A stretch of DNA of 64,000 nt, taken from NCBI RefSeq assembly GCF_900148835.1, contig NZ_FRYK01000002.1, positions 533,349 through 597,348 on the forward strand. Reading direction: 5' to 3'. The notes beneath the pieces are model-generated. The model saw only the letters and a list, made by a program, of their open reading frames with translations, searched no databases and was not told where the DNA came from. This DNA comes from Flavobacterium cucumis (GTDB taxonomy: Bacteria; Bacteroidota; Bacteroidia; Flavobacteriales; Flavobacteriaceae). Shown here piece by piece: positions 7,901-17,056 of this stretch. Position numbers and translations under genes: made by a program. Within the stretch, counting starts at the first letter, position 1. Every line of letters starts with the position of its first letter.

Positions 7901-10900
7901 TTACATATAAAGATATTTCGGAACCTGAATCAAAACAATACACTATTGAAATACATTCTATAATTCCGAACTTATATATAACTTCTCGTTTTTATGTTGA
8001 TGAAAACCCAGTTAATGAAGTAAAAACCATTCAATTAGTTAACGGCAAAGGAATTTTCAAATTTGATAAAAACAGTACATTTAAAAACAATCTCACTTTT
8101 CATTTTTCAAGTGTTTGGGAAAATGATGGCTATGAAAAATTCTATCAAATTAATAGTGAAAGTATAGAAAACACATTGCAATTTGAAATTGAAAGCATAA
8201 GAAACAAAATTGAACCAGGAAGCATTGAAAATTGGTCATTTAAAGTAATCAATCAAAAACTTGAAACCGAAATTCTTGCAAGTATGTATGATAGCTCCTT
8301 AGATCAATTTTCAAATGACTTTTGGAATAGCCTAAGTTTTAGAGAGTATAATTCATATCATAGAACTCCAGTAATGAAAAACTATAATGAATCTGTTAAT
8401 TTAAATTTCTACAATTTTAAAATCCAAAAAAATTACTTTGCAATTTATGAAAGAGACCCAGAACTATACTGGTTTGGATTTTATTTTAGCGACCCAAAAA
8501 ATTATACTGTTCAAAAAAATTATCAGAAAAAAATCTATTATTATTTTGGAATACCAAAAAATGCAAAGTTAATTTCTGGAATTGTACAAGATGAACTTGG
8601 ACCTATTGCAGGAGCAAATGTACACATCAAAGGAACCAACAGAGGCACTACAACCGATTTTGATGGAGAATTTTCTATTGAGGCGGCTAAAGGAGAAATT
8701 ATTGTAGTCAGTTATACAGGTAAAAAATCAGAAGAAATAACTATAGAACAAGCAAAAAATCTAGAAATTAGCTTAAATGATGATGTAGTCTCTGGATCAG
8801 AAGTTGTTGTTACAGGATATGGAAAAACGACAAAAGAAGCTCACGTAGGAACAGCCACATCTTATAATCGTGAAAACTCATTTGACGATGACGGTTATTT
8901 ATCTCAGGCACTAAGAGGTAAAATTGCAGGAGTTTCCGTAAAAAATGACACGCTATCAAATGGAAGAATTATGATTAGAGGCTTTGGTTCTGTAAACGGA
9001 AACAAAAATCCACTATATATTATTGATGGCGTTCCTGTTTCTGGAGATGCTTTGAATATAGACCCAAATAATATTGAATCATTAAATATTTTAAAAGATG
9101 CAGCTGCAACATCTATCTATGGTTCAAAAGGTGCAAATGGAGTTATTTTAATTACTACGAAAAACGCTATTAAAGAGTTAGCGCAAGTTAAAACGAGAAG
9201 TAATTTTAACGAAACGGCTTTCTTTTATCCTCATATTAAAACAGATCGTAATGGGGAATTTTCTTTCCAATTTACCACTCCCGAATCCTTAACCAAATGG
9301 AAATTACGCCTATTAGGTCATAATAAAAATTCGGAATCTGGCTATTTTGAATCGAGTATTATTTCACAAAAAGATGTTATGATTCAAACTAATATGCCGC
9401 GATTTGTTAGGGAAAAAGATGAAATTACGTTAACAGCAAAAGTGGTCAATTTAACTCATGAAGTAAAATCTGGTAATGCTATGTTATTGCTATTTGATGC
9501 AACCAATATGCAACCGATTGATGCAATTGCAAAAAATAATTCCAATGTAAAAGCATTTAATTGTAACTCAAAAGAAAGTGTTCCTGTAAGTTGGACAATT
9601 ACAATTCCTGAAGGTGTTCAAGGATTACAATATAAAATCGTAGCCAAATCAGGTAATTTTTCTGATGGTGAAGAAAATATTTTACCCGTAATGAGTAATA
9701 AAGTTTTACTTACGGAAAGTATTCCGATTTGGGTTAAAGGAAATTCTAAAAAAGAATATGTATTTGATAACCTTACAAACAATGATTCTAAAACTTTAAA
9801 AAACCATTTATTTACTTTAGAATATACTTCAAACCCAACATGGCTTGCACTTCAATCCTTACCCTATTTAATGGAATACGAACATGAATGTGCCGAACAA
9901 ATTTTCTCAAGATATTATGGAAACTTTATCGCTACTGAAATTATTTCAAGTAATCCCAAAATAGCTTCTTTGTTTGAGTCATGGAAAAACAATCCAAAAG
10001 CGGTTTCAAAACTTACTCAAAACGAAGAATTAAAATCTATTGTTTTAAATGAAACGCCATGGTTATTAGATGTCGAAAGTGAAGAACTAAAAAACAAACG
10101 TTTGGCGCTTTTAATGGATTTGAACACCATGAAAGAATCACAAGACAAGACCATTAAAAAAATGGAAGAAAAGCAATTAGCTTCTGGCGGATTTGCATGG
10201 TTTGATGGCGGAGAGGAAAATATTTTCATCTCCCAACATATTGTTTCTGGATTTGGACATTTAAGCAAACTATTTCCTGAAAAAAAATCGGAATTTAAAA
10301 ATATTACATCAAAAGCAATTCCTTATTTAGATAGTAAATATATTAGTCAAAGTACGCTTAAAAATGATCGTATAAATTATTTCATTTATTCAAATTTACA
10401 TTATTTATATGCCAGAAGTTTCTATTTAGAAGAGTTTCCAATTTCTAAAAAAATTGATTCTATTATTAACATTCAAAAAGTAGAGTTTAAAGCCAATTGG
10501 TTAAATTATTCTTTATACCAAAAAGGATTATTAGCTTTAACGATGAATCGATTTGGTGATAAAAAATTCGCAGAGAAAATCATTTCAAATTTAAAAGAAA
10601 CAGTAGCTCGAAATGATGATTTTGGCATGTATTGGATTGAAAATAAAAATGGCTATTATTGGTACCAATCGGCTATAGAAACTCAAGCTTTACTAATAGA
10701 AGCTTTTTCTGAAATAGAAAAAGACAAAAAGTTTGTAGATGAAATGAAAGTTTGGCTGTTAAAACAAAAACAATTAAAACATTGGCCTACAACAAAAGCC
10801 ACAACCGAAGCCATTTATGCGCTATTATTACAAGGAACCGACTGGACAAGTATAAAAGATAATACCAAATTTAAAATTGGAAACGAAAAAGTATTATCAA

Positions 10901-11505
10901 AAAAATTATCCGAAAAAGATAAAGATGCAAATACGGGTTACATAAAAATGAATTGGAAACCTGATGAAATTTCAAAAGAAATTGGACAAATATCCGTTGA
11001 AAACAAATCGGATGTAGCTGGTTTTGGCGGCTTATATTTGCAATATTTTGAAGATTTAGAAGCAATAAAATCGGATAGTACCTCAGCGCTATCGATTACA
11101 AAAAAACTTTATAAAAAAATCAAAACTTCAGAAGGAGAAAAACTTGTCGACATAAATTCTGAAAATGTAAAAATTGGTGATTTAATTACTATTCGAATCA
11201 TAATAAAAACCGAAAATGATTTAGAATTTGTTCATTTGAAAGATTTAAGAGCAGCTTGTTTTGAACCTGTTGATGTAATTTCGAAATACGAATGGAAAAA
11301 TGGCATTAGTTATTACCGAAGTACAAAAGATGTTGCAACTCATTTCTTTTTTGATAAAATTAAAACTGGAACTTACGTTTTTGAATATGATGTTAGAGTA
11401 AATAATTCAGGAATATTTAATGACGGAATTGCAACTATTCAAAGCATGTATGCTCCAGAATTCTCGAGTCATTCAACAAATACGAAACTAAGCATTCAAA
11501 AGTAA
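4984..11505 (+). CDS. Alpha-2-macroglobulin-like protein with embedded SusC-type plug module
   Basis: 2173 residues with signal peptide MRKIVFLLILINSFNLFAQ. A helical N-terminal half is followed by an MG2-type macroglobulin domain around residue 585 (YFDRSIYRPGQKMYYKG) and further MG domains. An A2M domain follows from about 1404 (FFYPHIKTDRNGEFSF, ESLTKWKLRLLG), then the thioester CAEQ at 1636-1639 and the helical thioester domain to the C-terminus. Between the MG region and the A2M domain, residues about 1197-1395 are a CarboxypepD_reg-like domain (ISGIVQDELGPIAGANVHIK) and a TonB-receptor plug (SLNILKDAAATSIYGSKGAN). No beta-barrel follows. Bacterial macroglobulins are thought to trap foreign proteases covalently through the thioester; the plug suggests an outer-membrane or protein-protein role. 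There is no pbpC-like partner next door. Confidence 0.9.
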   Translation: MRKIVFLLILINSFNLFAQYEDKWKEVYQFELEGKIKSAQERVEEIYKKAKRKKDEIQIIKCFFYQSKFEQVFDEKAQTIIINNVQKEINEAKPVSKALLSFIYITILEDYYKNNYGIIKNRTNIETKKSKDFLTWTVIDFSKEINQYYEHLLVNEKELRETNIKIYNAIFDISPSVDIKNYSIYDFLAQKKGNYLKSKITSWKQKKSSDFEKELETFYDKPEVFVKYDTKKLQDKNFRKLISFLQNNEKYYLEQNNYEKLDFAYFERLKYVRESIWNEEYYLDKVEDIEKSTTNIFLKQFLRIERLKYYQTKTFKNGEINLYNNALALVDTILNTKVNINALAEAENIKLEILKKSLSVSIPKTSYSEQNTRAFINFKNVDSITISYFEFPQKWNYVFKNYYYSTSEKWMNKDSIIQTFVKNNKPLKSQKIKLPNKHDYFEYSTEILLEKLNLGNYLVYVETKNDSVSKEKVYAYDKITVTNMYVIEDDENNKDTFYIYDRKTGKPLENVLISSEDEKTKTNTNGSAFLKHKKRKKDYKYNSEVSIISNADSLNINYDRDFLIDPSEEFEDDYENWEAKAMVYFDRSIYRPGQKMYYKGIIIQKKDKVKSVVPFVTVQVSIRDVNNTILKEFDVQTNEYGSFSGEFDIPKNTLTGSFSIEIDEPDDYKQDSKYYDKKEEEHKFWDNVDFESYTDFDFKVEEYKRPTFEVTFDEIKENYTIGDSIKITGNAKALAGNNLTNAKVTYSITKSGYSKTRSIPHQENYIISDTKTDENGNFKILFSATEPSISNEEINSLTYTIKVDVTDIQGETREASKTVRVSQEMLQLNLSVQRELFVEDLNKIQITTTTLNNFPIEAKGSLKIYELKNKKFLKNRENPIPEIQVIPRDEFQKLFPHEPYENSDTEQQEVLIKTIPFDTKIAKEITLDFLKSYRNTEFKIIAEAYDIKNNLISDETVFNVKSKQHPYSEKELFTYKDISEPESKQYTIEIHSIIPNLYITSRFYVDENPVNEVKTIQLVNGKGIFKFDKNSTFKNNLTFHFSSVWENDGYEKFYQINSESIENTLQFEIESIRNKIEPGSIENWSFKVINQKLETEILASMYDSSLDQFSNDFWNSLSFREYNSYHRTPVMKNYNESVNLNFYNFKIQKNYFAIYERDPELYWFGFYFSDPKNYTVQKNYQKKIYYYFGIPKNAKLISGIVQDELGPIAGANVHIKGTNRGTTTDFDGEFSIEAAKGEIIVVSYTGKKSEEITIEQAKNLEISLNDDVVSGSEVVVTGYGKTTKEAHVGTATSYNRENSFDDDGYLSQALRGKIAGVSVKNDTLSNGRIMIRGFGSVNGNKNPLYIIDGVPVSGDALNIDPNNIESLNILKDAAATSIYGSKGANGVILITTKNAIKELAQVKTRSNFNETAFFYPHIKTDRNGEFSFQFTTPESLTKWKLRLLGHNKNSESGYFESSIISQKDVMIQTNMPRFVREKDEITLTAKVVNLTHEVKSGNAMLLLFDATNMQPIDAIAKNNSNVKAFNCNSKESVPVSWTITIPEGVQGLQYKIVAKSGNFSDGEENILPVMSNKVLLTESIPIWVKGNSKKEYVFDNLTNNDSKTLKNHLFTLEYTSNPTWLALQSLPYLMEYEHECAEQIFSRYYGNFIATEIISSNPKIASLFESWKNNPKAVSKLTQNEELKSIVLNETPWLLDVESEELKNKRLALLMDLNTMKESQDKTIKKMEEKQLASGGFAWFDGGEENIFISQHIVSGFGHLSKLFPEKKSEFKNITSKAIPYLDSKYISQSTLKNDRINYFIYSNLHYLYARSFYLEEFPISKKIDSIINIQKVEFKANWLNYSLYQKGLLALTMNRFGDKKFAEKIISNLKETVARNDDFGMYWIENKNGYYWYQSAIETQALLIEAFSEIEKDKKFVDEMKVWLLKQKQLKHWPTTKATTEAIYALLLQGTDWTSIKDNTKFKIGNEKVLSKKLSEKDKDANTGYIKMNWKPDEISKEIGQISVENKSDVAGFGGLYLQYFEDLEAIKSDSTSALSITKKLYKKIKTSEGEKLVDINSENVKIGDLITIRIIIKTENDLEFVHLKDLRAACFEPVDVISKYEWKNGISYYRSTKDVATHFFFDKIKTGTYVFEYDVRVNNSGIFNDGIATIQSMYAPEFSSHSTNTKLSIQK

Positions 11506-11510
11506 GCCAT

Positions 11511-11543
11511 AAAAAAAGTCCCGATTTAATCGGGACGTTTCTA
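11511..11543. terminator. Bidirectional intrinsic terminator
   Basis: gtcccgatttaatcgggac (11518-11536) is a perfect 8-bp stem with a 3-base loop, preceded by seven A and followed by a T-rich run. It serves the macroglobulin gene on the plus strand and the convergent S46 peptidase gene on the minus strand. Confidence 0.85.
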
Positions 11544-11561
11544 TTTATATTGATTTGGAAA

Positions 11562-13709
11562 TTACTTAACAACAGTCATTTCATCCACAATGTGTTTCGC
11601 TCCTGAGAAATTCTCAATTACCCATAAAACGTAACGAATATCAACGTTGATTGTTCTTTGTAATTTTTTGTCAAAGATTACGTCACCAGCCATAGCTTCG
11701 ATGTTTCCATCAAATGCTAAACCGATTAACTCACCTTTTCCGTTTAATACTGGCGAACCTGAATTTCCACCTGTAATATCGTTGTCCGTTAAGAAATTTA
11801 CGTGTAAAGAACCATCTTTATCAGCATAACGACCAAAGTCTTTAGCGGCGTTCATTTGTAATACTCTTTCTGGTAAATCAAATTCTAAATCACCTTTCTT
11901 GTATTTTTTAACTTGACCTGCTAAGGTAGTGTAGTTGTTAATTGTGGCATCATTACGTTTGTCTGCTGGTAAAGAACGAACTTTCCCATAAGTTAAACGT
12001 AATGTAGAGTTTGCATCTGGATATTTAATTTCACCAATTTTAGATTCTCTCAAACCTTCAACTAATAAACGGAAAGAAGCACCAAAATCGTTTTGAGATT
12101 GAATCAATTCTTCACTTCTAAAAGTATAGTGATTTAACAAATCATTCGTCAATACATAAAGTGGATCGTTTTTAAGTAATTCTTCAGATGGTAAATCTAA
12201 GAAAGCTTTTACTCTATCAACGGAAGTAAAAATACTTAAATCGAATGCTGCATTTACATATTTTGTAAAGTCTCCATTATTTTCTGCGGCTAATTTCTCA
12301 ACCATAGGAGCTAATTTATATCCTGCTTTTTTAGTATATAAATTTAATTGAGCTGTTAAAATGTCTTTTTCAGCTGGAATATGTAATTCACTGTGCATTC
12401 CTTGAGCCATTTCTAAAATAGCTGGAGCCATTTGCGCTCTCTTAGTTGCATCTGCTTTAGCATAGTTTTCCAACTGTCTTCCTAAACCTCTGCTCACTGT
12501 TCCAAAAGCAGAAGTTCTAAACAATTGCATCATATAGTTATCATGACGCGATTTTTCATTTGTTAAAGCATAATATTTGTTGATTGTAGGAACTACATTA
12601 CCATATTTTGATTTATTCTCAGGTTTATTAGCCCATTTATGGAATTTAGCCTCTTGAGCTGCTTTTGTTTTAGCTGTACCAAACTTAGTTAGTGCATCAA
12701 TCATTCCTTGACGGTTTTTCCAATAATTAGCTACACCAGCAAATTTTGAAGCATAAATTAAGTTTAAAGCATCAGACTGAACCATGTATTTTTTCATGTT
12801 GTCCATACCTACTTTTGAACCTTCTACCCAAGCTGGGTAAGCAAATTTTACGTTTTGCTCAATTCCACCTGCTGGCATCCAACGATTTGTTCTACCAGGA
12901 TAACCTAAAATCATAGCAAAGTCATTTTCTTTAACGCCACCAATATTCACTGGTAAATGATGTTTTGGTTTTAATGGAACGTTGTTGGTTGAATAATCCG
13001 CTGGATTTCCATTTGCATCAGCATAAACTCTGAATAAAGAGAAATCAGCAGTGTGACGAGGCCACTCCCAGTTGTCTGTATCTCCACCAAATTTCCCTAA
13101 ACTTTCCGGTGGCGTTCCTACTAAACGAACGTCTTTATAATCTTGGTAAACAAAATAGTAATATTCATTCCCTTGGAAAAATGGACGAACAGAAACGGTA
13201 TATTTTCCGCCTTCATTATTTTCTTTTTCAATTTTAGCGATTTCAGCGTTGATAGCTTTCTCTCTATCTGCCTCACTCATACTTGGATTAACTACAGACA
13301 AAATTCTTTTTGAACAGTCATCCATACGCACGAAGAAACGCACATATAAACTCGAAGGTTTCAATTCCTCAGCTCTATTTTTAGCCCAATATCCATTTTT
13401 CAAATAATTTTTATCCGCTGAAGATAATTCTGCAATAGCATCATATCCACAATGATGATTTGTTAAAACTAATCCGTCTTTAGAAATCATCTCAGCAGTA
13501 CATCCTCCATTGAATTGTACAATAGCATCTTTTAAACTGTGATTGTTGATGCTATAAATTTCATCGGCTGTTAATTGCAAGCCCATTTTTTGCATGTCGC
13601 GGTGATTTAAACGCTCAATGAACATTAAAAACCACATTCCTTCATCTGCCTTTACCGAAGCCGGCACAAGCATTATTGTAGAAATGATAAATAATAATAA
13701 TTTTTTCAT
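11562..13709 (-). CDS. S46 family dipeptidyl-peptidase, DPP7-like
   Basis: 715 residues with a signal peptide (MKKLLLFIISTIMLVPASVKA). Chymotrypsin-like S46 hallmarks are present: TNHHCGYDAI with the catalytic His at 85/86, TDNWEWPRHTADFSLFRVYAD with the Asp region, and TGGNSGSPV with the catalytic Ser650. S46 enzymes remove dipeptides from peptide N-termini in the periplasm and feed growth on peptides. In known members, Gly at the S1 position gives DPP7 (hydrophobic P1) and Arg gives DPP11 (Asp/Glu P1). Here the region reads LAFDGNIEAM with Gly668, so DPP7-type specificity is inferred. A TTG-N23-TATTTTTG promoter-like pair lies upstream. Confidence 0.93.
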   Translation of the reverse strand: MKKLLLFIISTIMLVPASVKADEGMWFLMFIERLNHRDMQKMGLQLTADEIYSINNHSLKDAIVQFNGGCTAEMISKDGLVLTNHHCGYDAIAELSSADKNYLKNGYWAKNRAEELKPSSLYVRFFVRMDDCSKRILSVVNPSMSEADREKAINAEIAKIEKENNEGGKYTVSVRPFFQGNEYYYFVYQDYKDVRLVGTPPESLGKFGGDTDNWEWPRHTADFSLFRVYADANGNPADYSTNNVPLKPKHHLPVNIGGVKENDFAMILGYPGRTNRWMPAGGIEQNVKFAYPAWVEGSKVGMDNMKKYMVQSDALNLIYASKFAGVANYWKNRQGMIDALTKFGTAKTKAAQEAKFHKWANKPENKSKYGNVVPTINKYYALTNEKSRHDNYMMQLFRTSAFGTVSRGLGRQLENYAKADATKRAQMAPAILEMAQGMHSELHIPAEKDILTAQLNLYTKKAGYKLAPMVEKLAAENNGDFTKYVNAAFDLSIFTSVDRVKAFLDLPSEELLKNDPLYVLTNDLLNHYTFRSEELIQSQNDFGASFRLLVEGLRESKIGEIKYPDANSTLRLTYGKVRSLPADKRNDATINNYTTLAGQVKKYKKGDLEFDLPERVLQMNAAKDFGRYADKDGSLHVNFLTDNDITGGNSGSPVLNGKGELIGLAFDGNIEAMAGDVIFDKKLQRTINVDIRYVLWVIENFSGAKHIVDEMTVVK

Positions 13710-13749
13710 AATAAATCTGTGTTCTTTTGATTTGTGTGGCGAATATACT

Positions 13750-13783
13750 CAAAAATACGATTTCGTTAAAATTATCATTTCAA
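13750..13783 (-). promoter_or_regulatory. Putative Bacteroidota promoter of the S46 peptidase gene
   Basis: Read on the minus strand, TTG (13781-13783) and TATTTTTG (13750-13757) are 23 bases apart. This matches the -33/-7 consensus TTG...TAnnTTTG of Flavobacteria, at the long end of the spacing range, about 40 bases before the start codon. Confidence 0.5.
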
Positions 13784-13840
13784 AATCAGTTTAGATTGAA
13801 GCAATTTTAACTTTTAATTATAATAATTGCATTAAAAACA

Positions 13841-13871
13841 AAAAAGCACCTTCAAATGGAGGTGCTTTTTC
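13841..13871 (-). terminator. Intrinsic terminator after obg
   Basis: AAAAAGCACCT and AGGTGCTTTTT flank a loop of about eight bases. The stem, extended by A/T pairs, gives a T-run on the minus strand just after the obg stop codon. Confidence 0.8.
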
Positions 13872-13889
13872 TAACTTTCTGAGATACTT

Positions 13890-14900
13890 TTATTTTTCTT
13901 CAGCATTCAACATTTGCCACAATTTATCCTTCAACTCTTGTAAACCTTGTTGTGCAACAGATGAAATAAACATATAAGGAGTTCCTTTTAATTCTTTATC
14001 CAATTGATTTTTCAATTCTACTTTTAATTCATCGTCCAACATATCACATTTTGAAATTACTACCAAACGATCTTTATCTAACATTTCTGGATTGTAACGA
14101 CGCAATTCATCTAACAGAATTTCGTATTCCTTCTTAATATCATCGGCATCTGCAGGAACTAAAAACAACAAAGTCGAATTACGTTCAATATGTCGTAAGA
14201 AGTAATGCCCTAAACCTTTTCCTTCTGCTGCACCCTCAATAATTCCAGGTATATCAGCCATTACAAAGGATTGAAAATCTCTGTAAGCGACAATACCTAA
14301 ATTTGGCTTTAAAGTAGTAAATGGATAATCCGCGATTTTAGGTTTAGCCGAAGTTAGAACAGAAAGCAAAGTTGATTTTCCTGCATTAGGAAAACCTACT
14401 AAACCAACATCTGCTAGAACTTTTAATTCTAATGTAACATCAACCTCTTTTACAGGCATACCAGGCTGAGCATAACGAGGTGTTTGATTAGTAGCACTTC
14501 TAAAGTGCCAATTTCCTAAACCTCCTTTTCCTCCTTCTGCTAAAATTCTCACCTCATCATGTCCTGTAATTTCAAACAAAACATCACCTGTTTCCTGATC
14601 TTTTACAACCGTTCCAAGTGGCACCTCGATATACCTATCTTCACCATCATGTCCTGTACTTCTTGAGCTTCCTCCATCACCTCCATGACCCGCACGAACG
14701 TGTTTCAAAAATTTTAAGTGGAATAAAGTCCAGAGATTTTTATTTCCCTTTATATATACGTGTCCTCCACGACCACCATCTCCACCATCAGGCCCACCTT
14801 TTTCAATAAATTTTTCTCTGTGTAAATGCGAAGACCCTTTCCCTCCTTTTCCGGAAGAAACATATATTTTTACGTAGTCTACAAAATTTCCCTCTGTCAT
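13890..14900 (-). CDS. obg: GTPase Obg/CgtA
   Basis: 336 residues. Residues 1-160 are the glycine-rich OBG fold ([31 protein letters not shown]). The G domain follows with G1 GFPNAGKST (169-177), switch [19 protein letters not shown] (216-232), G4 SKCD (a common variant of NKxD) and G5 SSVAQ. It is an essential GTPase that binds the 50S ribosomal subunit and acts in ribosome assembly and stress control. There is no C-terminal OCT extension, as is usual in Bacteroidota. It is the last gene of the hpt-adk-CNNM-obg minus-strand run. A CAAAGCTA motif at 14921-14928 could be a -7 element giving obg its own promoter. Confidence 0.97.
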   Translation of the reverse strand: MTEGNFVDYVKIYVSSGKGGKGSSHLHREKFIEKGGPDGGDGGRGGHVYIKGNKNLWTLFHLKFLKHVRAGHGGDGGSSRSTGHDGEDRYIEVPLGTVVKDQETGDVLFEITGHDEVRILAEGGKGGLGNWHFRSATNQTPRYAQPGMPVKEVDVTLELKVLADVGLVGFPNAGKSTLLSVLTSAKPKIADYPFTTLKPNLGIVAYRDFQSFVMADIPGIIEGAAEGKGLGHYFLRHIERNSTLLFLVPADADDIKKEYEILLDELRRYNPEMLDKDRLVVISKCDMLDDELKVELKNQLDKELKGTPYMFISSVAQQGLQELKDKLWQMLNAEEK

Positions 14901-15038
14901 CTTTTTTAGTGTTCAGTCATCAAAGCTAAGTGTTTCGCGATTTTAAAATCTAAAAATTTATTCTGATGACAATTTATGATTCTTAATGTGTACTATCTAG
15001 AAGTAATTCCTAAACACCAAACACTGAATTCCTAATTA

Positions 15039-16313
15039 TTATTCTTTTAAATTGGTAATTAAAACTTTATCAATTTTAACACCGTCCATATCGATAACTT
15101 CAAACTCTAGTTTGTTCCAAATTAACTTTTGTCCTTGTTTTGGAATTATTCCTAATTCTGTTATGATTAATCCACTTACGGTTGTAACTTCATAATCTCC
15201 AATCAACTCATCCATATCAAAATAAGTTAAAAAATCGTGAAGTGAATAATGTCCATCAACTAACCACGAACCATCTTCTCTAGCCACTAATTTGAATTCA
15301 TCTTCATAAAAATCAGCTGCATCTCCCACCAATGCTTCTAAAATATCATTTAAAGTAATAATCCCCTGAAAAACACCATGCTCATCTGTAACTAAAGCAT
15401 AATGTACTTTTGATATTTTAAAATTTTCCAATGCTTTATAAGCAGAAGTATGCTCAATAAAATAAACCGGTTCTTGTTTTATTTTCTTTAAATCAAAATT
15501 TCCTTGCTCAAAACTAGCAAATAAATCTTTTAGTGAAACTATTCCTTCAACATCATCTAAATTATCTTCACAAACAGGATAAACCGAATGCAGTTCGTCT
15601 AAAACTTTTGCTTTAATTTCTTCAACAGAATCTTCATAAGACAAATAAACGATTGAATTTCGATGCGTCATTAACGAATTAACTTTTCTATCGCCAATAT
15701 GAAAAACACGCTCTACTATATCTTGTTCTATTTCCTGAACTTCACCAACTTCTGTACCTTCTTTAATAATTGCCTTAATTTCCTCTTCTGTAACCTTTCC
15801 ATCTGCAGTTGGCTTAATTTGAAAAATTTTCAATAAAAATTCAGTAGATGTAGTCAACAACCATATAAAGGGCATCGTGATGGTTGAAACCAACTTCATT
15901 GGAACTGCAACAGCTTTGGCAATTCCTTCTGGGAAGTTTAATCCAATTCTTTTTGGCAATAACTCGCCTAAAACTAAAGAGAAAAAGGTAAGAACTACGA
16001 CAACAATTCCAACTGATATCGATTCTGAATAGGCCTCCAAATCTTCAAAACCCGCAATAAAATGCTGCACATCAGTAGTAATTTTATCTCCTGAATAAAT
16101 ACCCGTTAAAATTCCAATTAGAGTAATTCCAATTTGAACAGTTGATAAAAATTCGTTGGGTGAATTAGCCAAATCCAATGCCACTTTAGCATTTTTATTT
16201 CCCTTCTTAGCCGCTGTTTCTAATCTATTTTTACGCGCTGATATCAAAGCGATTTCTGACATCGAAAAAACTCCATTAAGGAGAATCAAAAAGAGTATGA
16301 TTAAAATTTCCAT
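15039..16313 (-). CDS. CNNM/CBS-domain membrane protein (hemolysin C / CorC-like)
   Basis: 424 residues. The N-terminal DUF21/CNNM transmembrane domain (residues 1-190) has about four segments, starting MEILIILFLILLNGVFSMSE. A CBS pair follows (about 205-330; MTHRNSIVYLS, YALVTDEHGVFQGIITLNDI), and then a CorC_HlyC transporter-associated domain ending KIDKVLITNLKE. Homologues are linked to magnesium or cobalt export and were once called hemolysins. The substrate here is not determined. The unusual placement between adk and obg and the 119-bp gap to adk with a weak hairpin suggest it may have its own promoter. Confidence 0.9.
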   Translation of the reverse strand: MEILIILFLILLNGVFSMSEIALISARKNRLETAAKKGNKNAKVALDLANSPNEFLSTVQIGITLIGILTGIYSGDKITTDVQHFIAGFEDLEAYSESISVGIVVVVLTFFSLVLGELLPKRIGLNFPEGIAKAVAVPMKLVSTITMPFIWLLTTSTEFLLKIFQIKPTADGKVTEEEIKAIIKEGTEVGEVQEIEQDIVERVFHIGDRKVNSLMTHRNSIVYLSYEDSVEEIKAKVLDELHSVYPVCEDNLDDVEGIVSLKDLFASFEQGNFDLKKIKQEPVYFIEHTSAYKALENFKISKVHYALVTDEHGVFQGIITLNDILEALVGDAADFYEDEFKLVAREDGSWLVDGHYSLHDFLTYFDMDELIGDYEVTTVSGLIITELGIIPKQGQKLIWNKLEFEVIDMDGVKIDKVLITNLKE

Positions 16314-16324
16314 AGTTAAAATTA

Positions 16325-16371
16325 TAAAAAAAGAGCTAAAATCCCAAATTACGGAAATAGCTCCTTTTCTG
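16325..16371 (-). terminator. Weak terminator-like hairpin after adk
   Basis: On the minus strand GGAGCTA ... TAGCTC is followed by TTTTTTTA. The loop is long (about 20 bases) and the stem short, so read-through into the CNNM gene is likely. Confidence 0.4.
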
Positions 16372-16432
16372 TTTGCAAATATCGAAAAAAAAATCGAAAG
16401 CCCGAAATTTATCTCATCGGCTTGTTTGTATA

Positions 16433-17005
16433 TTAAAAGGTATCTAAAACCAAACTCAATCTTTCCGTGACTTCTTCGATAGTTCCTATTCCATCAACTG
16501 CATAAAATTTATTTTGCGCTTTATAATAATCCATTAACGGCGCAGTTTTTTCATTGTATTCTTGATAACGATTTCTAATTTTTTCTTCATCTTGATCATC
16601 AGGTCTTCCTGAAGTTTTTCCTCTTTCTAATAAACGTTGCACTAAGATTTCATCATTAGCTTCTAAAGCAACTGTAGCCGTAATTTCTTGATTTTTATCT
16701 GCTAAAAACTCATCTAAAGCTTCTGCTTGCGCAATTGTTCTTGGAAAACCATCAAATAAAAAACCTGCAGCTTGAGGATTTTTATCCACTTCGCTTTGCA
16801 ACATTTTTATAGTTACTTCATCAGGAACTAAATCCCCTTTATCCATAAACGTTTTGGCTAATCTTCCTAATTCTGTATCATTTTTTATATTAAATCTAAA
16901 AATATCACCTGTAGATAAATGTACTAAATTGTATTTGTGCTTTAAAAAATCGGCTTGCGTTCCTTTCCCTGCTCCTGGTTTACCAAATAATACGATATTG
17001 ATCAT
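16433..17005 (-). CDS. adk: Adenylate kinase
   Basis: 190 residues, the short form with a brief LID and no zinc cysteines. P-loop GKPGAGKGT at 8-16, substrate-binding VHLSTGDIFR, GFLFDGFPRTIAQAEAL, and LERGKTSGRPDDQDEEKIRNR of the LID. It catalyses ATP + AMP = 2 ADP in the cytoplasm. It lies 51 bp downstream of hpt, so the two purine-nucleotide genes are probably cotranscribed. Confidence 0.97.
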   Translation of the reverse strand: MINIVLFGKPGAGKGTQADFLKHKYNLVHLSTGDIFRFNIKNDTELGRLAKTFMDKGDLVPDEVTIKMLQSEVDKNPQAAGFLFDGFPRTIAQAEALDEFLADKNQEITATVALEANDEILVQRLLERGKTSGRPDDQDEEKIRNRYQEYNEKTAPLMDYYKAQNKFYAVDGIGTIEEVTERLSLVLDTF

Positions 17006-17056
17006 TTTTATCTCGTTTGTTATTAGTTGTTATTTGTTTATTTTCAAGTTTAAAAT

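Noticed and set aside
11647..11829. 60-codon frame opposite the S46 peptidase gene
   Set aside because: Antisense shadow of the conserved catalytic-Ser region.
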